Of a stretch of 14,369 nt of DNA, positions 1 to 6,954 are shown piece after piece. The stretch is from JANOYJ01 sp031373225 (GTDB lineage: Bacteria; Pseudomonadota; Alphaproteobacteria; Rhizobiales; Rhizobiaceae). How positions within the stretch are numbered: position 1 is the first letter of the stretch; each line of letters begins with the position of its first letter. The stretch is taken from the NCBI GenBank assembly GCA_031373225.1, contig JANMMM010000354.1:1-14369 (forward strand), given 5' to 3'. The position numbers and the translations under genes were made by a program. The notes below the pieces were generated by a model that was not told the origin of the DNA, searched no databases, and saw only the letters and a list, made by a program, of their open reading frames with translations.

Positions 1-1
1 G

Positions 2-508
2 GCGGATCATGAGAAATGGATTCAGTCCATCGTGGCGGAGGTGACCACAAATCTTTGGCAGTTGCGCGGTTTCATTGAGGCAAAGCCGGTAAACGAATAT
101 GAGAAACTGGTCATTGACCGGGTTCTCTCCGAAATGAAGCAGTTTACCGGCCAGACTGTGCCGCAGCCCGATCGGCTGAAGAAGCTCTACGACGAGTGCT
201 GGCGCTGGCAACAGCTATGTAACATATCTGTTGAGCCCTCATTGCCTGACGACGTTGAAACCGCCGTAACTGTGCTCGACCGCATTTCAAGCTCCGTACT
301 CGGCCTGAAGCCTGAGGCGAGCATTTCCGACGAAGAACGCGAAGGCCTGCGGGAGCATCTCAAGACCCACCTGCATGACTGGTATCAGGCCAACCCGCCG
401 CTGCTGCCGAGCAAGAACCCGCAGCCGGAAAGCAGCCTTGCGGCCAATGTGGCGGCATCCAAGCCATCAAAGAGGACAAAGATGGTGCGGAGCGCCAAGG
501 CGGATTGA
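2..508 (+). CDS. Unrecognised protein, C-terminal part only (5' end outside the window)
   Basis: The frame is open to the left edge: codons from position 2 onward (A-D-H-E-K-W-I-Q-S-I-V) join without a stop to the GTG at 32, so the GTG is probably an internal valine and this is the C-terminal piece of a longer protein. It ends at TGA 506-508. The visible 168 residues are hydrophilic and probably mostly helical, rich in Glu, Lys, Arg and Leu, with Trp-containing stretches such as ECWRWQQLC. The tail is rich in Ser, Pro and Lys and looks disordered. I see no signal peptide, membrane segment or catalytic motif and do not recognise a family. It converges on the acyltransferase gene, with 68 bases between the two stop codons, so it is not part of that operon. 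Real coding is likely from the natural amino-acid composition; the function is unknown. Confidence 0.6.
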   Translation, partial: ADHEKWIQSIVAEVTTNLWQLRGFIEAKPVNEYEKLVIDRVLSEMKQFTGQTVPQPDRLKKLYDECWRWQQLCNISVEPSLPDDVETAVTVLDRISSSVLGLKPEASISDEEREGLREHLKTHLHDWYQANPPLLPSKNPQPESSLAANVAASKPSKRTKMVRSAKAD

Positions 509-576
509 TCTCGAAGCGCCTGCCCGCAGACAGCGGAACAGTTCTGGGCCTCGGACAAAGTTTACGGTCAAGAGCT

Positions 577-1086
577 TCACGATGCAGCGGGAGGCGAGCC
601 GCGCGTGCCGATTTGGCGCAGCGGGATGCCGGCGGCGATTGTGTTGGACTGAACCTCGCCGCGCACGCAGGAGCCCGCGCCGATGACCGCGCCCTTCCGG
701 ATGACTGCGCCGTCAAGAATGACGCTGTTGGCGCCGATCCAGACATCGTCCTCGATAAGGATACCGCCCTTCGACGGCGAGAAGCCCTGATCGCGGATAA
801 AACGCGTTGTGTCTGAAATTCGGTGATTGGTGGCGGCCAAGGTGCAGTTCGCTGCGATCAGCACGCTCCGGCCGATGGAAACTCCGTTGCCGGAATAGAT
901 GACGACGCCTGCGTTGATATAGCTTTCGGCGCCGATCAGGACATCGCCACTGCCGCCCGCGAATTTGATTTTCACGAAGCTCTCGATGACGACGTTCTCG
1001 TCAATGCGCAGAACGCTGCCGCGGACACTGTCCTCAATATCTGCAAACCGCGATATTTTTGCCGATGAATGGATGATCTGCGTCAC
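577..1086 (-). CDS. Hexapeptide-repeat acyltransferase (left-handed beta-helix, WbbJ/maltose-acetyltransferase type)
   Basis: This probably transfers an acetyl or other acyl group from acyl-CoA to a sugar hydroxyl in the cytoplasm, during assembly of the polysaccharide repeat unit. The protein is 169 residues, a normal size for a small xenobiotic/sugar acetyltransferase. Hexapeptide repeats of the [LIV]-G-x4 kind run from about residue 48 (VLIGAES) through 69-76 (VSIGRSVL) to 109-139 (ILIEDDVWIGANSVIL, then AVIGAGSCV). The NHR motif at 87-89 supplies the expected catalytic histidine (His88). The C-terminal AAGIPLRQIG matches the usual end of the fold (A-G-x-P-A-x-x-I-G). The start is a GTG at 1084-1086, with an AGGGA-like ribosome site about ten bases upstream and no better ATG nearby. 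It lies 34 bases after the methyltransferase gene and is the last gene of the minus-strand cluster here. Family is secure; acceptor and acyl donor are not known. Confidence 0.9.
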   Translation of the reverse strand: MTQIIHSSAKISRFADIEDSVRGSVLRIDENVVIESFVKIKFAGGSGDVLIGAESYINAGVVIYSGNGVSIGRSVLIAANCTLAATNHRISDTTRFIRDQGFSPSKGGILIEDDVWIGANSVILDGAVIRKGAVIGAGSCVRGEVQSNTIAAGIPLRQIGTRGSPPAAS

Positions 1087-1120
1087 TAGTCTAATTCCCT
1101 GGATGGGTTTTTCCCATCGC

Positions 1121-2368
1121 TTATTCTGTCTTGATCAGCAATCCCTGACCGGTCGGCAAAGATGCAATCGTCAAGCCGCGCCCGCCGGCAAAATCATCCC
1201 ACATCTCTTTCTGCAGTTCGCACCCTGTCCAGTCATAATCATCAATGAGCACAATCGCTCCATTGACCAGCTTGCCCCAGAGCTTTTCAATCACGCCGCG
1301 TTCGGCATTCACATTGTTCAAGTCGACAGAAAGGTAGGCGATCTTGTCAATTGGCACGTCCGCCAGTGACTGTGGCAATATTCCCTGAACCAGTTTCGCA
1401 TTCGGGAACGGGGAGAAATTTTCGTTGGCAATGGCAAAAACGTCCCGATAGTAGGATGCGTTGGAAGCGCTTGCTAAATCGATCTCGGACGCCGAGACCG
1501 CGTCGAGCGGAATACCGTCAAAAGTATCAAAAAGGAAAAACTTTCTTGGCTGGGCTTCAAATTTCAACGCATGGCAAATGACTAAAGACAGAAGTCCGGT
1601 GTGCACCCCGCACTCGACAAAATCGCCTTCAAGCCTCAATCCATGTCTGGCCGCCCACAACGCGATATGCGCGCGCCAGCGCACATCTGGAACGCCCTGC
1701 GGCCACCCGGGAGCATTTGCCGCCGCCGACATTTTCCACGCGGCGTCGAACACTTCATCATTGAGAAATGCGCGGTTTCTCCCCAAAGCTGTAATGCCGT
1801 CAATTGAATGCAGCCGCGCGCTGAGCTCATTGATGACTTTGACCCGGTCATTGTCCAATGCCTGAAGGCGCTGTATCGTTCCAACACGGTCAGCATCCAG
1901 TTCCTTGTATTGCTCAATGGTTGACACTCTATTTGTGTCCAGTGCCTGCATCCGCTCGATTGTTTCAATGCGCTCTGCGTCTAATGCCTGTAGACCGCTC
2001 ACGTCCTGCACTTGATCACTGGAATTCAGGCGCTCGCTCAATTCCATGATCTGAGCCACACGGTCTCTATCTAGGGATTGAAAGCGCTCGATTGTCGAGA
2101 CACGTTCGGCATCCAGTTCCCGGTAACGCTCAAGCGCGGCAACACGATCGGCCTCCAAGGCTTGGAAACGCTCGATTGCAGCCACGCGTTCTGCGTCAAG
2201 CGCCAACAATTCGCCAATTTTGGACAAACGCTCCGCGTCAACAAGATACATGCGCTCCGCCTCCTTGATGCGTTCCTCCTCAGTCATAGAAGTCCTGACA
2301 CCTTCTTCCAACTCCCGTGAATCTAATGCGGGGCGGTGAATAAAGGCCCTTGGAGGCCAATGTGGCAA
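1121..2368 (-). CDS. TylF/MycF-like SAM-dependent methyltransferase with N-terminal 14-residue helical repeat array
   Basis: The C-terminal half (about 200-415) is a class I SAM methyltransferase resembling TylF/MycF sugar O-methyltransferases. It shows FVECGVHTG (250-258, SAM-binding motif I), LFDTFDGIP (279-287) and LSVDLNNV followed by the paired acidic site LIDDYDW (374-380), which in TylF relatives binds the metal needed for catalysis. The N-terminal half is an amphipathic array of 14-residue repeats (residues 29-184), predicted to form a long coiled coil. TylF and MycF themselves are about 250 residues and lack it. The call starts at ATG 2366-2368, 17 bases after the FkbM gene. An alternative ATG at 2285-2287 (residue 28) has a better AGGA ribosome site, but the 14-residue register extends at least weakly upstream of it. 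In its setting it probably methylates a polysaccharide sugar, perhaps at the chain end; the acceptor is unknown. Confidence 0.88.
   Translation of the reverse strand: MPHWPPRAFIHRPALDSRELEEGVRTSMTEEERIKEAERMYLVDAERLSKIGELLALDAERVAAIERFQALEADRVAALERYRELDAERVSTIERFQSLDRDRVAQIMELSERLNSSDQVQDVSGLQALDAERIETIERMQALDTNRVSTIEQYKELDADRVGTIQRLQALDNDRVKVINELSARLHSIDGITALGRNRAFLNDEVFDAAWKMSAAANAPGWPQGVPDVRWRAHIALWAARHGLRLEGDFVECGVHTGLLSLVICHALKFEAQPRKFFLFDTFDGIPLDAVSASEIDLASASNASYYRDVFAIANENFSPFPNAKLVQGILPQSLADVPIDKIAYLSVDLNNVNAERGVIEKLWGKLVNGAIVLIDDYDWTGCELQKEMWDDFAGGRGLTIASLPTGQGLLIKTE
1817..2284 (-). repeat. Coding array of 14-residue (42-bp) repeats, with a duplicated four-unit block
   Basis: These bases encode residues 29-184 of the methyltransferase. 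Ten units follow the pattern L-D-[AR]-[ED]-R-V-x-x-I-E-R-[FYML]-x-[AE], at residues 29, 43, 57, 71, 85, 99, then 129, 143, 157 and 171. A 16-residue linker (113-128) interrupts them. Units 57-112 match units 129-184 one for one: the second unit of each block has the tyrosine (ERYRE, EQYKE), and the fourth ends ELSERLNS or ELSARLHS. This indicates a block duplication with a 72-residue (216-bp) offset. DNA copies have diverged, but short identities remain, such as GCATCCAGTTCC on the plus strand. Confidence 0.9.
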
Positions 2369-2385
2369 CTATGATCCAACCCCAA

Positions 2386-3483
2386 TCAGGGCATTTCGTG
2401 GCCTGACGTCATGGGCGCGTGGATTTTTGGATCGCGGTGCTTGAGAAGCTTCGGGCTCACGCCTTGGACGATGCGGAAAGTGTCGGCGCTCAACCGCGCG
2501 CGGTCCTTCACAGCAAGCAGATTAAAGCCGTGCGGAGGTCCGTCAATGACTGCAGAATCGATATCGATCAGTTCCACATGGGCCGGTTCCACTGCTTCAT
2601 TTCCCTGATAGTCACGAATCGCGAAGACTTCGTACCCGTGGTCAATCAACAGTTTGCAAAGCGGCGTGTCGCGCAGCCCGTTTGTCCAGTCCACATAGTG
2701 CCGGTGGATTTCGCAGATTACCGCTGGCGCCTCGGCGGCGGGACGGCTCAAAACCTTGTCCCCCCCCTGCAGGGCATCATACTCGCCGCCTTCAATGTCC
2801 AGCATCAACAGATCAAGCTTGGCGATGTCATTTTCGGCGACATAGCTGTCGACTGTGCGCGAGATGAAATGGTTCCCTCCGGTTTCGCCTTCGGCAAGCT
2901 GCGGACTGGCATGCGAATCCTCGCCCGCCAGAATGATCGTCGCGCCATCGGTAGACCAAAGGGCCTCCTGATTCACTTTCACATTTACAATGCCGTTTTC
3001 CTTCAAATTGCTCCGTAGCAAATCGAGGCTGTCGGAAGAAAGCTCGAAACAATGGCACATGCCGCCGGGCGCAAGCGCGCGCGCCGCGTACAACGCATGG
3101 TCGCCAATGTAGGCCCCGCCTATCAGCACACCCGCCCTGCCTTTCGACAAGGCGATGACACTTTTGGTCGTCTGAGGCTCCCAGACGTGATCCAGTTTGC
3201 GCCCGCGCGCAAGCAGGAAGTCCCGCGATATTTTCGAGGAATATTTGAAATTGAACTTAAGGCCGCCACTGACCGTGCGCTGTAGCAATTCTCCATCTTC
3301 GAACAGCATGTCCACAATCGGGCCGGTGAGGTCTTCGCGCACATTGACGCTGCTCGCCGGCTGGAGGGCATTTTCGATCTCAATCAGGCAATCGAGCAGC
3401 TTGTCGCGTTGATCTGCATTCTTCATCAGCAGCGCCCTTGCCGCCGCCAGAGAGCCGTAAGAGCGGGGATTGTTACCGTACAT
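2386..3483 (-). CDS. FkbM-family methyltransferase
   Basis: This is a SAM-dependent methyltransferase of the FkbM family, a group common in polysaccharide and lipopolysaccharide loci, where members O-methylate sugars. Of 365 residues, roughly 115-330 form the methyltransferase domain. Motif I is VLIGGAYIGDHALYAA (119-134). The family hallmark LDLLMLDIEGGEYDAL is at 223-238 (usual form K-x-D-x-E-G-x-E). The chain ends with the FNLLAV strand at 320-325. Motif I has Ile121 where many FkbM proteins have Asp (V-x-D-x-G-A); the Gly residues are kept. Residues 1-110 are a helical N-terminal extension without a known motif. The ATG at 3481-3483 has a good AGGAAG site six bases upstream. It probably shares a transcript with the next methyltransferase, 17 bases downstream. 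The 167 bases before it could hold an internal promoter, but no clear -35/-10 pair was seen. Confidence 0.9.
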   Translation of the reverse strand: MYGNNPRSYGSLAAARALLMKNADQRDKLLDCLIEIENALQPASSVNVREDLTGPIVDMLFEDGELLQRTVSGGLKFNFKYSSKISRDFLLARGRKLDHVWEPQTTKSVIALSKGRAGVLIGGAYIGDHALYAARALAPGGMCHCFELSSDSLDLLRSNLKENGIVNVKVNQEALWSTDGATIILAGEDSHASPQLAEGETGGNHFISRTVDSYVAENDIAKLDLLMLDIEGGEYDALQGGDKVLSRPAAEAPAVICEIHRHYVDWTNGLRDTPLCKLLIDHGYEVFAIRDYQGNEAVEPAHVELIDIDSAVIDGPPHGFNLLAVKDRARLSADTFRIVQGVSPKLLKHRDPKIHAPMTSGHEMP

Positions 3484-3650
3484 AAATCTTCCTACTAAAG
3501 CTTGCCTGCCGTCAAAAGGCCGGACTGTTTTAACTCACCCATTCTCTGCCAACCTCGGCAAGAACCCTGGGGAGCACAGGATTGCGGGACAACCTTCGCC
3601 TATTGGACACTATTCCCAGCGTCAAGCCGCCAATTCAACGAAAACCCGCA

Positions 3651-4934
3651 CTAAGTGGCACGCCCACGGAGTCCCGAGGCCGCTTCTGCCATCGCATCCG
3701 CCGGGGCGGGTTCCCGCCCGAACACCATATAAAGGCCGAACGTGACGGCAGTTATGTAGACGGTGTCCAATATGTCGTGCCCGAACATGATTCCTGTGAG
3801 CCCGCTGATCAAGTAAGCGCTTTGAGTTGCACAAAGAATAAAAAAGCCCACCATGCCGGCATCGTCCTTTTTCGCGCGCAGACAGAAGAAGAACGGCAAG
3901 ATCAGCATGCTCGCCATGGCGATGAGCCCCACTATGCCCGCCCTTACCAATTCAGTGACGGCCGCATTGTGATAATGCGTGTAGCCGAGATCAAAACCGG
4001 AAACTTCTTTGGTCTTGAGCGCCATAAGACTGGCAGAATTTCCTGGCCCTTGCCCAAATATCGGCTTTTCGAGGAAAAGCGAATAACCCGTCTGCCACAT
4101 TAAGAGACGCCTGCCGATTGAAGTGGCGTAATTTTGGTGTTCAGCAGCGCTTAGATCATCCTGCGCCTCGCCCACCCGGTTGATCACGAGTTGAAAGCTG
4201 GACGTTGCGACAAAAAGAACAACCACGAGACCCGCAGCATAAGCGGGAACACGTGACTGCTTTCGTGGCGCGGTTTTAGCAAGAAGCAAGCGCGCGAAAA
4301 TGGGAACAATGAAAAGCACTGGCCAAAGCGCCCTCATGCCGGTCGTAAGAATGATATAGGCCGAACATGCCGCGCCCAGCGCGTTCCACCATCGACTGCG
4401 GTCAGCGCTGCGGTTGAAGCCGAGGAGGTTGACCGCAAACAGAATGCTTGCAAGCACGGCGAGCACACCCGGATTACCCGCCATGAGCTCCGCTCTTTCC
4501 CAACTGAACCTTACTGGCCCGGTAATCAGCGCCCCCAGCACTGACGCCGCAGCTGCGCTTTTCGCCAATGGGCTAATTAAACTTTCTCGTTTTGCGTGAA
4601 TAATGCCGTAAAGTGGCCAAAGCCCCAGAAAGGGCACGTTCTCCACAATCTCGGACACCCATCTGCCGCCCGGATGCGCAAGTCCCGCTATCGCTTCAGC
4701 CAGAAAGAACGCTGAAAATGCAAGAGCGCTCCAAAGGACCGGCCTGCGCGCCGGCCAAGGGGTGTCGCTGCGGGCCACATGCCACGCACAGTAGACAGCG
4801 CCGGAAATCACAAAAACGGAAACAGCGCTTCCCAACAGCGGCGCAAAACAAAGGCAGACGCTGAAAAAAACTTTATTGGTGACCACGAGCGCGTGCCTGC
4901 TGGGCCATAGAAGATAGCCGACAACAGCATTCAT
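3651..4934 (-). CDS. O-antigen ligase/polymerase-like integral membrane protein (WaaL/Wzy superfamily)
   Basis: This polytopic inner-membrane protein has 427 residues, close to the usual 400-450 for WaaL and Wzy proteins. Hydrophobic segments are visible near 20-52, 66-85, 97-112, 125-140, 153-172, 185-218, 231-250, 324-352, 362-382 and 390-405. A large periplasmic-type loop (about 253-323) carries the superfamily signature: an Arg pair before Trp (IGRRLLMWQTG, 273-283), EKPIFGQGPG (289-298) and THYHN (319-323), followed by ELVRAGIVG. In WaaL, an Arg and a His in this loop are essential for transfer from undecaprenyl diphosphate. Sequence alone does not separate ligase (to lipid A core) from polymerase; position in an assembly cluster slightly favours polymerase. 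The start is fixed by in-frame TGA codons just upstream of ATG 4932-4934, although the ribosome site is weak. It sits between the glycosyltransferase and FkbM genes on the same strand. Confidence 0.88.
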   Translation of the reverse strand: MNAVVGYLLWPSRHALVVTNKVFFSVCLCFAPLLGSAVSVFVISGAVYCAWHVARSDTPWPARRPVLWSALAFSAFFLAEAIAGLAHPGGRWVSEIVENVPFLGLWPLYGIIHAKRESLISPLAKSAAAASVLGALITGPVRFSWERAELMAGNPGVLAVLASILFAVNLLGFNRSADRSRWWNALGAACSAYIILTTGMRALWPVLFIVPIFARLLLAKTAPRKQSRVPAYAAGLVVVLFVATSSFQLVINRVGEAQDDLSAAEHQNYATSIGRRLLMWQTGYSLFLEKPIFGQGPGNSASLMALKTKEVSGFDLGYTHYHNAAVTELVRAGIVGLIAMASMLILPFFFCLRAKKDDAGMVGFFILCATQSAYLISGLTGIMFGHDILDTVYITAVTFGLYMVFGREPAPADAMAEAASGLRGRAT

Positions 4935-5125
4935 GCGCTGAAGCCGGAAATCTTGCCGCGCTCATCAGACATACCGCACGACTTCAATTGCATCGACAAA
5001 TTTCCCCAACGCCGTGCCGTGAGAGGCATTCCACAAAACAAATCCCGGTTGCGACAATGCGACGGCCTCGGCTCGCAAGTCAAAGCAAATTGACCAAAGT
5101 GGCACTTATGGGGGCGGAAGGCGGG

Positions 5126-6277
5126 CTAGTCGAGCAGAAGCAAATCCATAAACTGCTTCATGACTGCTTTTTCCTCAAACTTGCCCTGACGGAAGTGTTT
5201 GAGCGCAGCTGCGCCTTGTTGTCTGGCAAAAGCTGGATTCTCGAGATAGGCAAGGATCGCTTGGTTCAGCGACAAGAGCATTTGCACGTCATTTCCGCCC
5301 GAAAGGATGGTGCCTGTCACTCCGTCAAGGACGATTTCCCGGCAGCCTGCTATGTTGGACGCGATGGCAGGCAAGCCGTTGGCCGCCGCTTCAATGAGAA
5401 CTCTTGGAATACCCTCGCCATACAGGGTCGGAAGGCACACAACATCGCAAGCGCGCAAAATCTCGGCTGCTGACGGAATTTCGCCAAGAAAGCGAATCTC
5501 TTTCATGCCGGCAAGCAGTTCGGGATCCACCCGGTCCGGATCATTATGCTCAACCCAGCCTGCGACGAGAAATTCGACATCCGGCCTTCCAAAAAAATGC
5601 TTTGCCGCGCTCAGAAACAGGTTCAAGCCCTTCGCCGCGATGAGACGGGAGGCGAACAATATCCGTGTCTTGCCATCACTTAGGGGCTTTGAGGCAGGAT
5701 GATACACAGCCGGATCAACGCCGGCCCCACGAATCACGATTGAGTTCCCTTTGCCCACAAGTCCCAAATGCCGCCAATACGACCGGTCATGCTCTGTCTC
5801 GAATGAAAACATGAACCCGCGTCTTTTTGAAAGGAAGCGCACGACTGAAGATGTCAATCCCCGCCATGAAGCCACCCTTTCAGACAAAATCGTGGGATTT
5901 GGAGACATCAGGCGGCCAAGCCCCGGCATCAGGACTATCACATGCTTTGGCCCGCGCCGGACAATCCGGGCTAAAACCGCCGCCAACCCGGAATAGACTG
6001 CCGGTTTAAGGGTGATTAACAGAAGTGATTCCGGGCGAAGCTTCAACACTTGGACCAGTCCCTTCGTCAGAAAGAGAAGGTCGCCAATCAAGTTGAACCG
6101 AAACCTGTCGATTCGCGCTGGAATATAGGCCCAGCCGTTAATATCCTTTTGGGATATCTCATTTCCGCCGCACATGACAGACACTTCCGCGCCTTGCCTG
6201 ACAAGTTCGGTCACAATGGAGAGTCTGTGTCTCAGGAAATACTCAGAATCATTGCAGACTACCAAAACCCGCTTCAT
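5126..6277 (-). CDS. Glycosyltransferase, GT4-type (GT-B fold)
   Basis: This retaining GT-B glycosyltransferase should add a sugar from a nucleotide-sugar donor to the growing lipid-linked repeat unit at the cytoplasmic face of the membrane. Its 383 residues are typical. The N-terminal acceptor domain begins MKRVLVVCNDSEYFLRHRL, as in many capsule and exopolysaccharide transferases, and a Gly-rich loop PGLGRLMS is at 118-125. The C-terminal donor domain shows ILFASRLIAAKG (206-217; Arg211 and Lys216 in the donor-phosphate positions) and the E-x7-E motif GEGIPRVLIEAA (287-298; Glu288 and Glu296). The ATG at 6275-6277 fits the family's N-terminus; upstream there is only a weak GGAT site. It is the first gene of the leftward cluster, preceded by a 677-base gap where its promoter should lie. 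The donor and acceptor sugars cannot be told from the sequence. Confidence 0.92.
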   Translation of the reverse strand: MKRVLVVCNDSEYFLRHRLSIVTELVRQGAEVSVMCGGNEISQKDINGWAYIPARIDRFRFNLIGDLLFLTKGLVQVLKLRPESLLLITLKPAVYSGLAAVLARIVRRGPKHVIVLMPGLGRLMSPNPTILSERVASWRGLTSSVVRFLSKRRGFMFSFETEHDRSYWRHLGLVGKGNSIVIRGAGVDPAVYHPASKPLSDGKTRILFASRLIAAKGLNLFLSAAKHFFGRPDVEFLVAGWVEHNDPDRVDPELLAGMKEIRFLGEIPSAAEILRACDVVCLPTLYGEGIPRVLIEAAANGLPAIASNIAGCREIVLDGVTGTILSGGNDVQMLLSLNQAILAYLENPAFARQQGAAALKHFRQGKFEEKAVMKQFMDLLLLD

Positions 6278-6954
6278 GTCGTTTTATCCGTGTCCAATTC
6301 GACTCCAGCGCTTTCCGCAATTCGGTATTAGAAATCCTATCATATGCGCAGTGGTTCTGTGGAGGCGGCGGCCGTCAGACAATCACAGGCTGCGCCAAAT
6401 TGCATTTTTTCGACATGCCAATTCAAATTCGTCAAGTCACGTTGCCATGGCGGGTGAAGTCTTGGCTGTTGTGGGGTATTTAGGGCAAACGCCGGCGCAT
6501 TTCCAGTGTCTGCACGCGGAGCCCACAAGAACACCGCCGACTCAATAACCACTTTCGCGAGAAATTGTGTCACCAATAATGCATCATGCTTCCACGATAT
6601 GCCGACAGTGTTTACGGAGGTTGTTTGCAGCTTTTTTTGGCGCTCGGATTGTACCTGACATTCTAGGCCCGATTGTGCTCCTGCGCATAGGGTGGCAAAA
6701 TCGCGATGCAGACGCTGGCCGAAATGCAACGCGCCTGGCTGCCGCGACATTCTGCGCCCGCAAGCGCGGGAGCGACCTGCCGCCGCGAGCAGCGGCACTG
6801 GCGATCTCGACGCCAACAGAGACAGAGCATCACCTATTAAACGCACGGAGATCCTGAATGAGCCGGAATTTTCAGCGGTTGGTGTGAGACGCGATTGGCA
6901 CAGGCAGGGCGCAGATGCCTGTCTCAGGAAACTTGCAATACCCACGCCGCAGAC
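6278..6954. other. 677-base gap without a convincing gene; probable leader of the polysaccharide cluster
   Basis: This lies downstream of the LacI-type regulator and upstream of the glycosyltransferase, both minus strand. Overlapping reading frames exist on both strands (for example minus 6340-6945 and plus 6567-6857), but their translations are rich in Cys, Arg and Ala and show no domain, so I treat them as chance. Minor structure seen: a TATGAT -10-like box on the minus strand at 6339-6344 without a good -35, a 5-bp GC hairpin at 6757-6770, and a 7-bp inverted repeat with a 9-base loop at 6900-6922 beyond the regulator's stop. No U-run follows either hairpin on the minus strand, so neither is called a terminator. 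Confidence 0.5.

Noticed and set aside
4931..5029. Small minus-strand frame (ATG at 5027-5029 or 4970-4972) whose stop overlaps the ligase-like gene's ATG as ATGA, suggesting a coupled leader peptide
   Set aside because: The overlap is attractive because the ligase-like gene has a weak ribosome site, but the peptide has no recognisable features and no clear ribosome site of its own.
6305..6316. AGCGCTTTC upstream of the glycosyltransferase, resembling half of the LacI-type operator
   Set aside because: Only 9 of 16 positions match and the left arm is absent, so a regulatory link between sugar uptake and polysaccharide synthesis is not supported.
6757..6770. CCCGC-AAGC-GCGGG hairpin as a terminator of the regulator gene
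   Set aside because: The stem is short, almost 200 bases past the stop codon, and has no T-run on the minus strand.
6340..6945. 201-codon minus-strand open frame in the gap
   Set aside because: Its translation is rich in Cys, Arg and Ala with no domain or plausible hydrophobic pattern, and no good ribosome site was seen; other frames in the same stretch are equally open.
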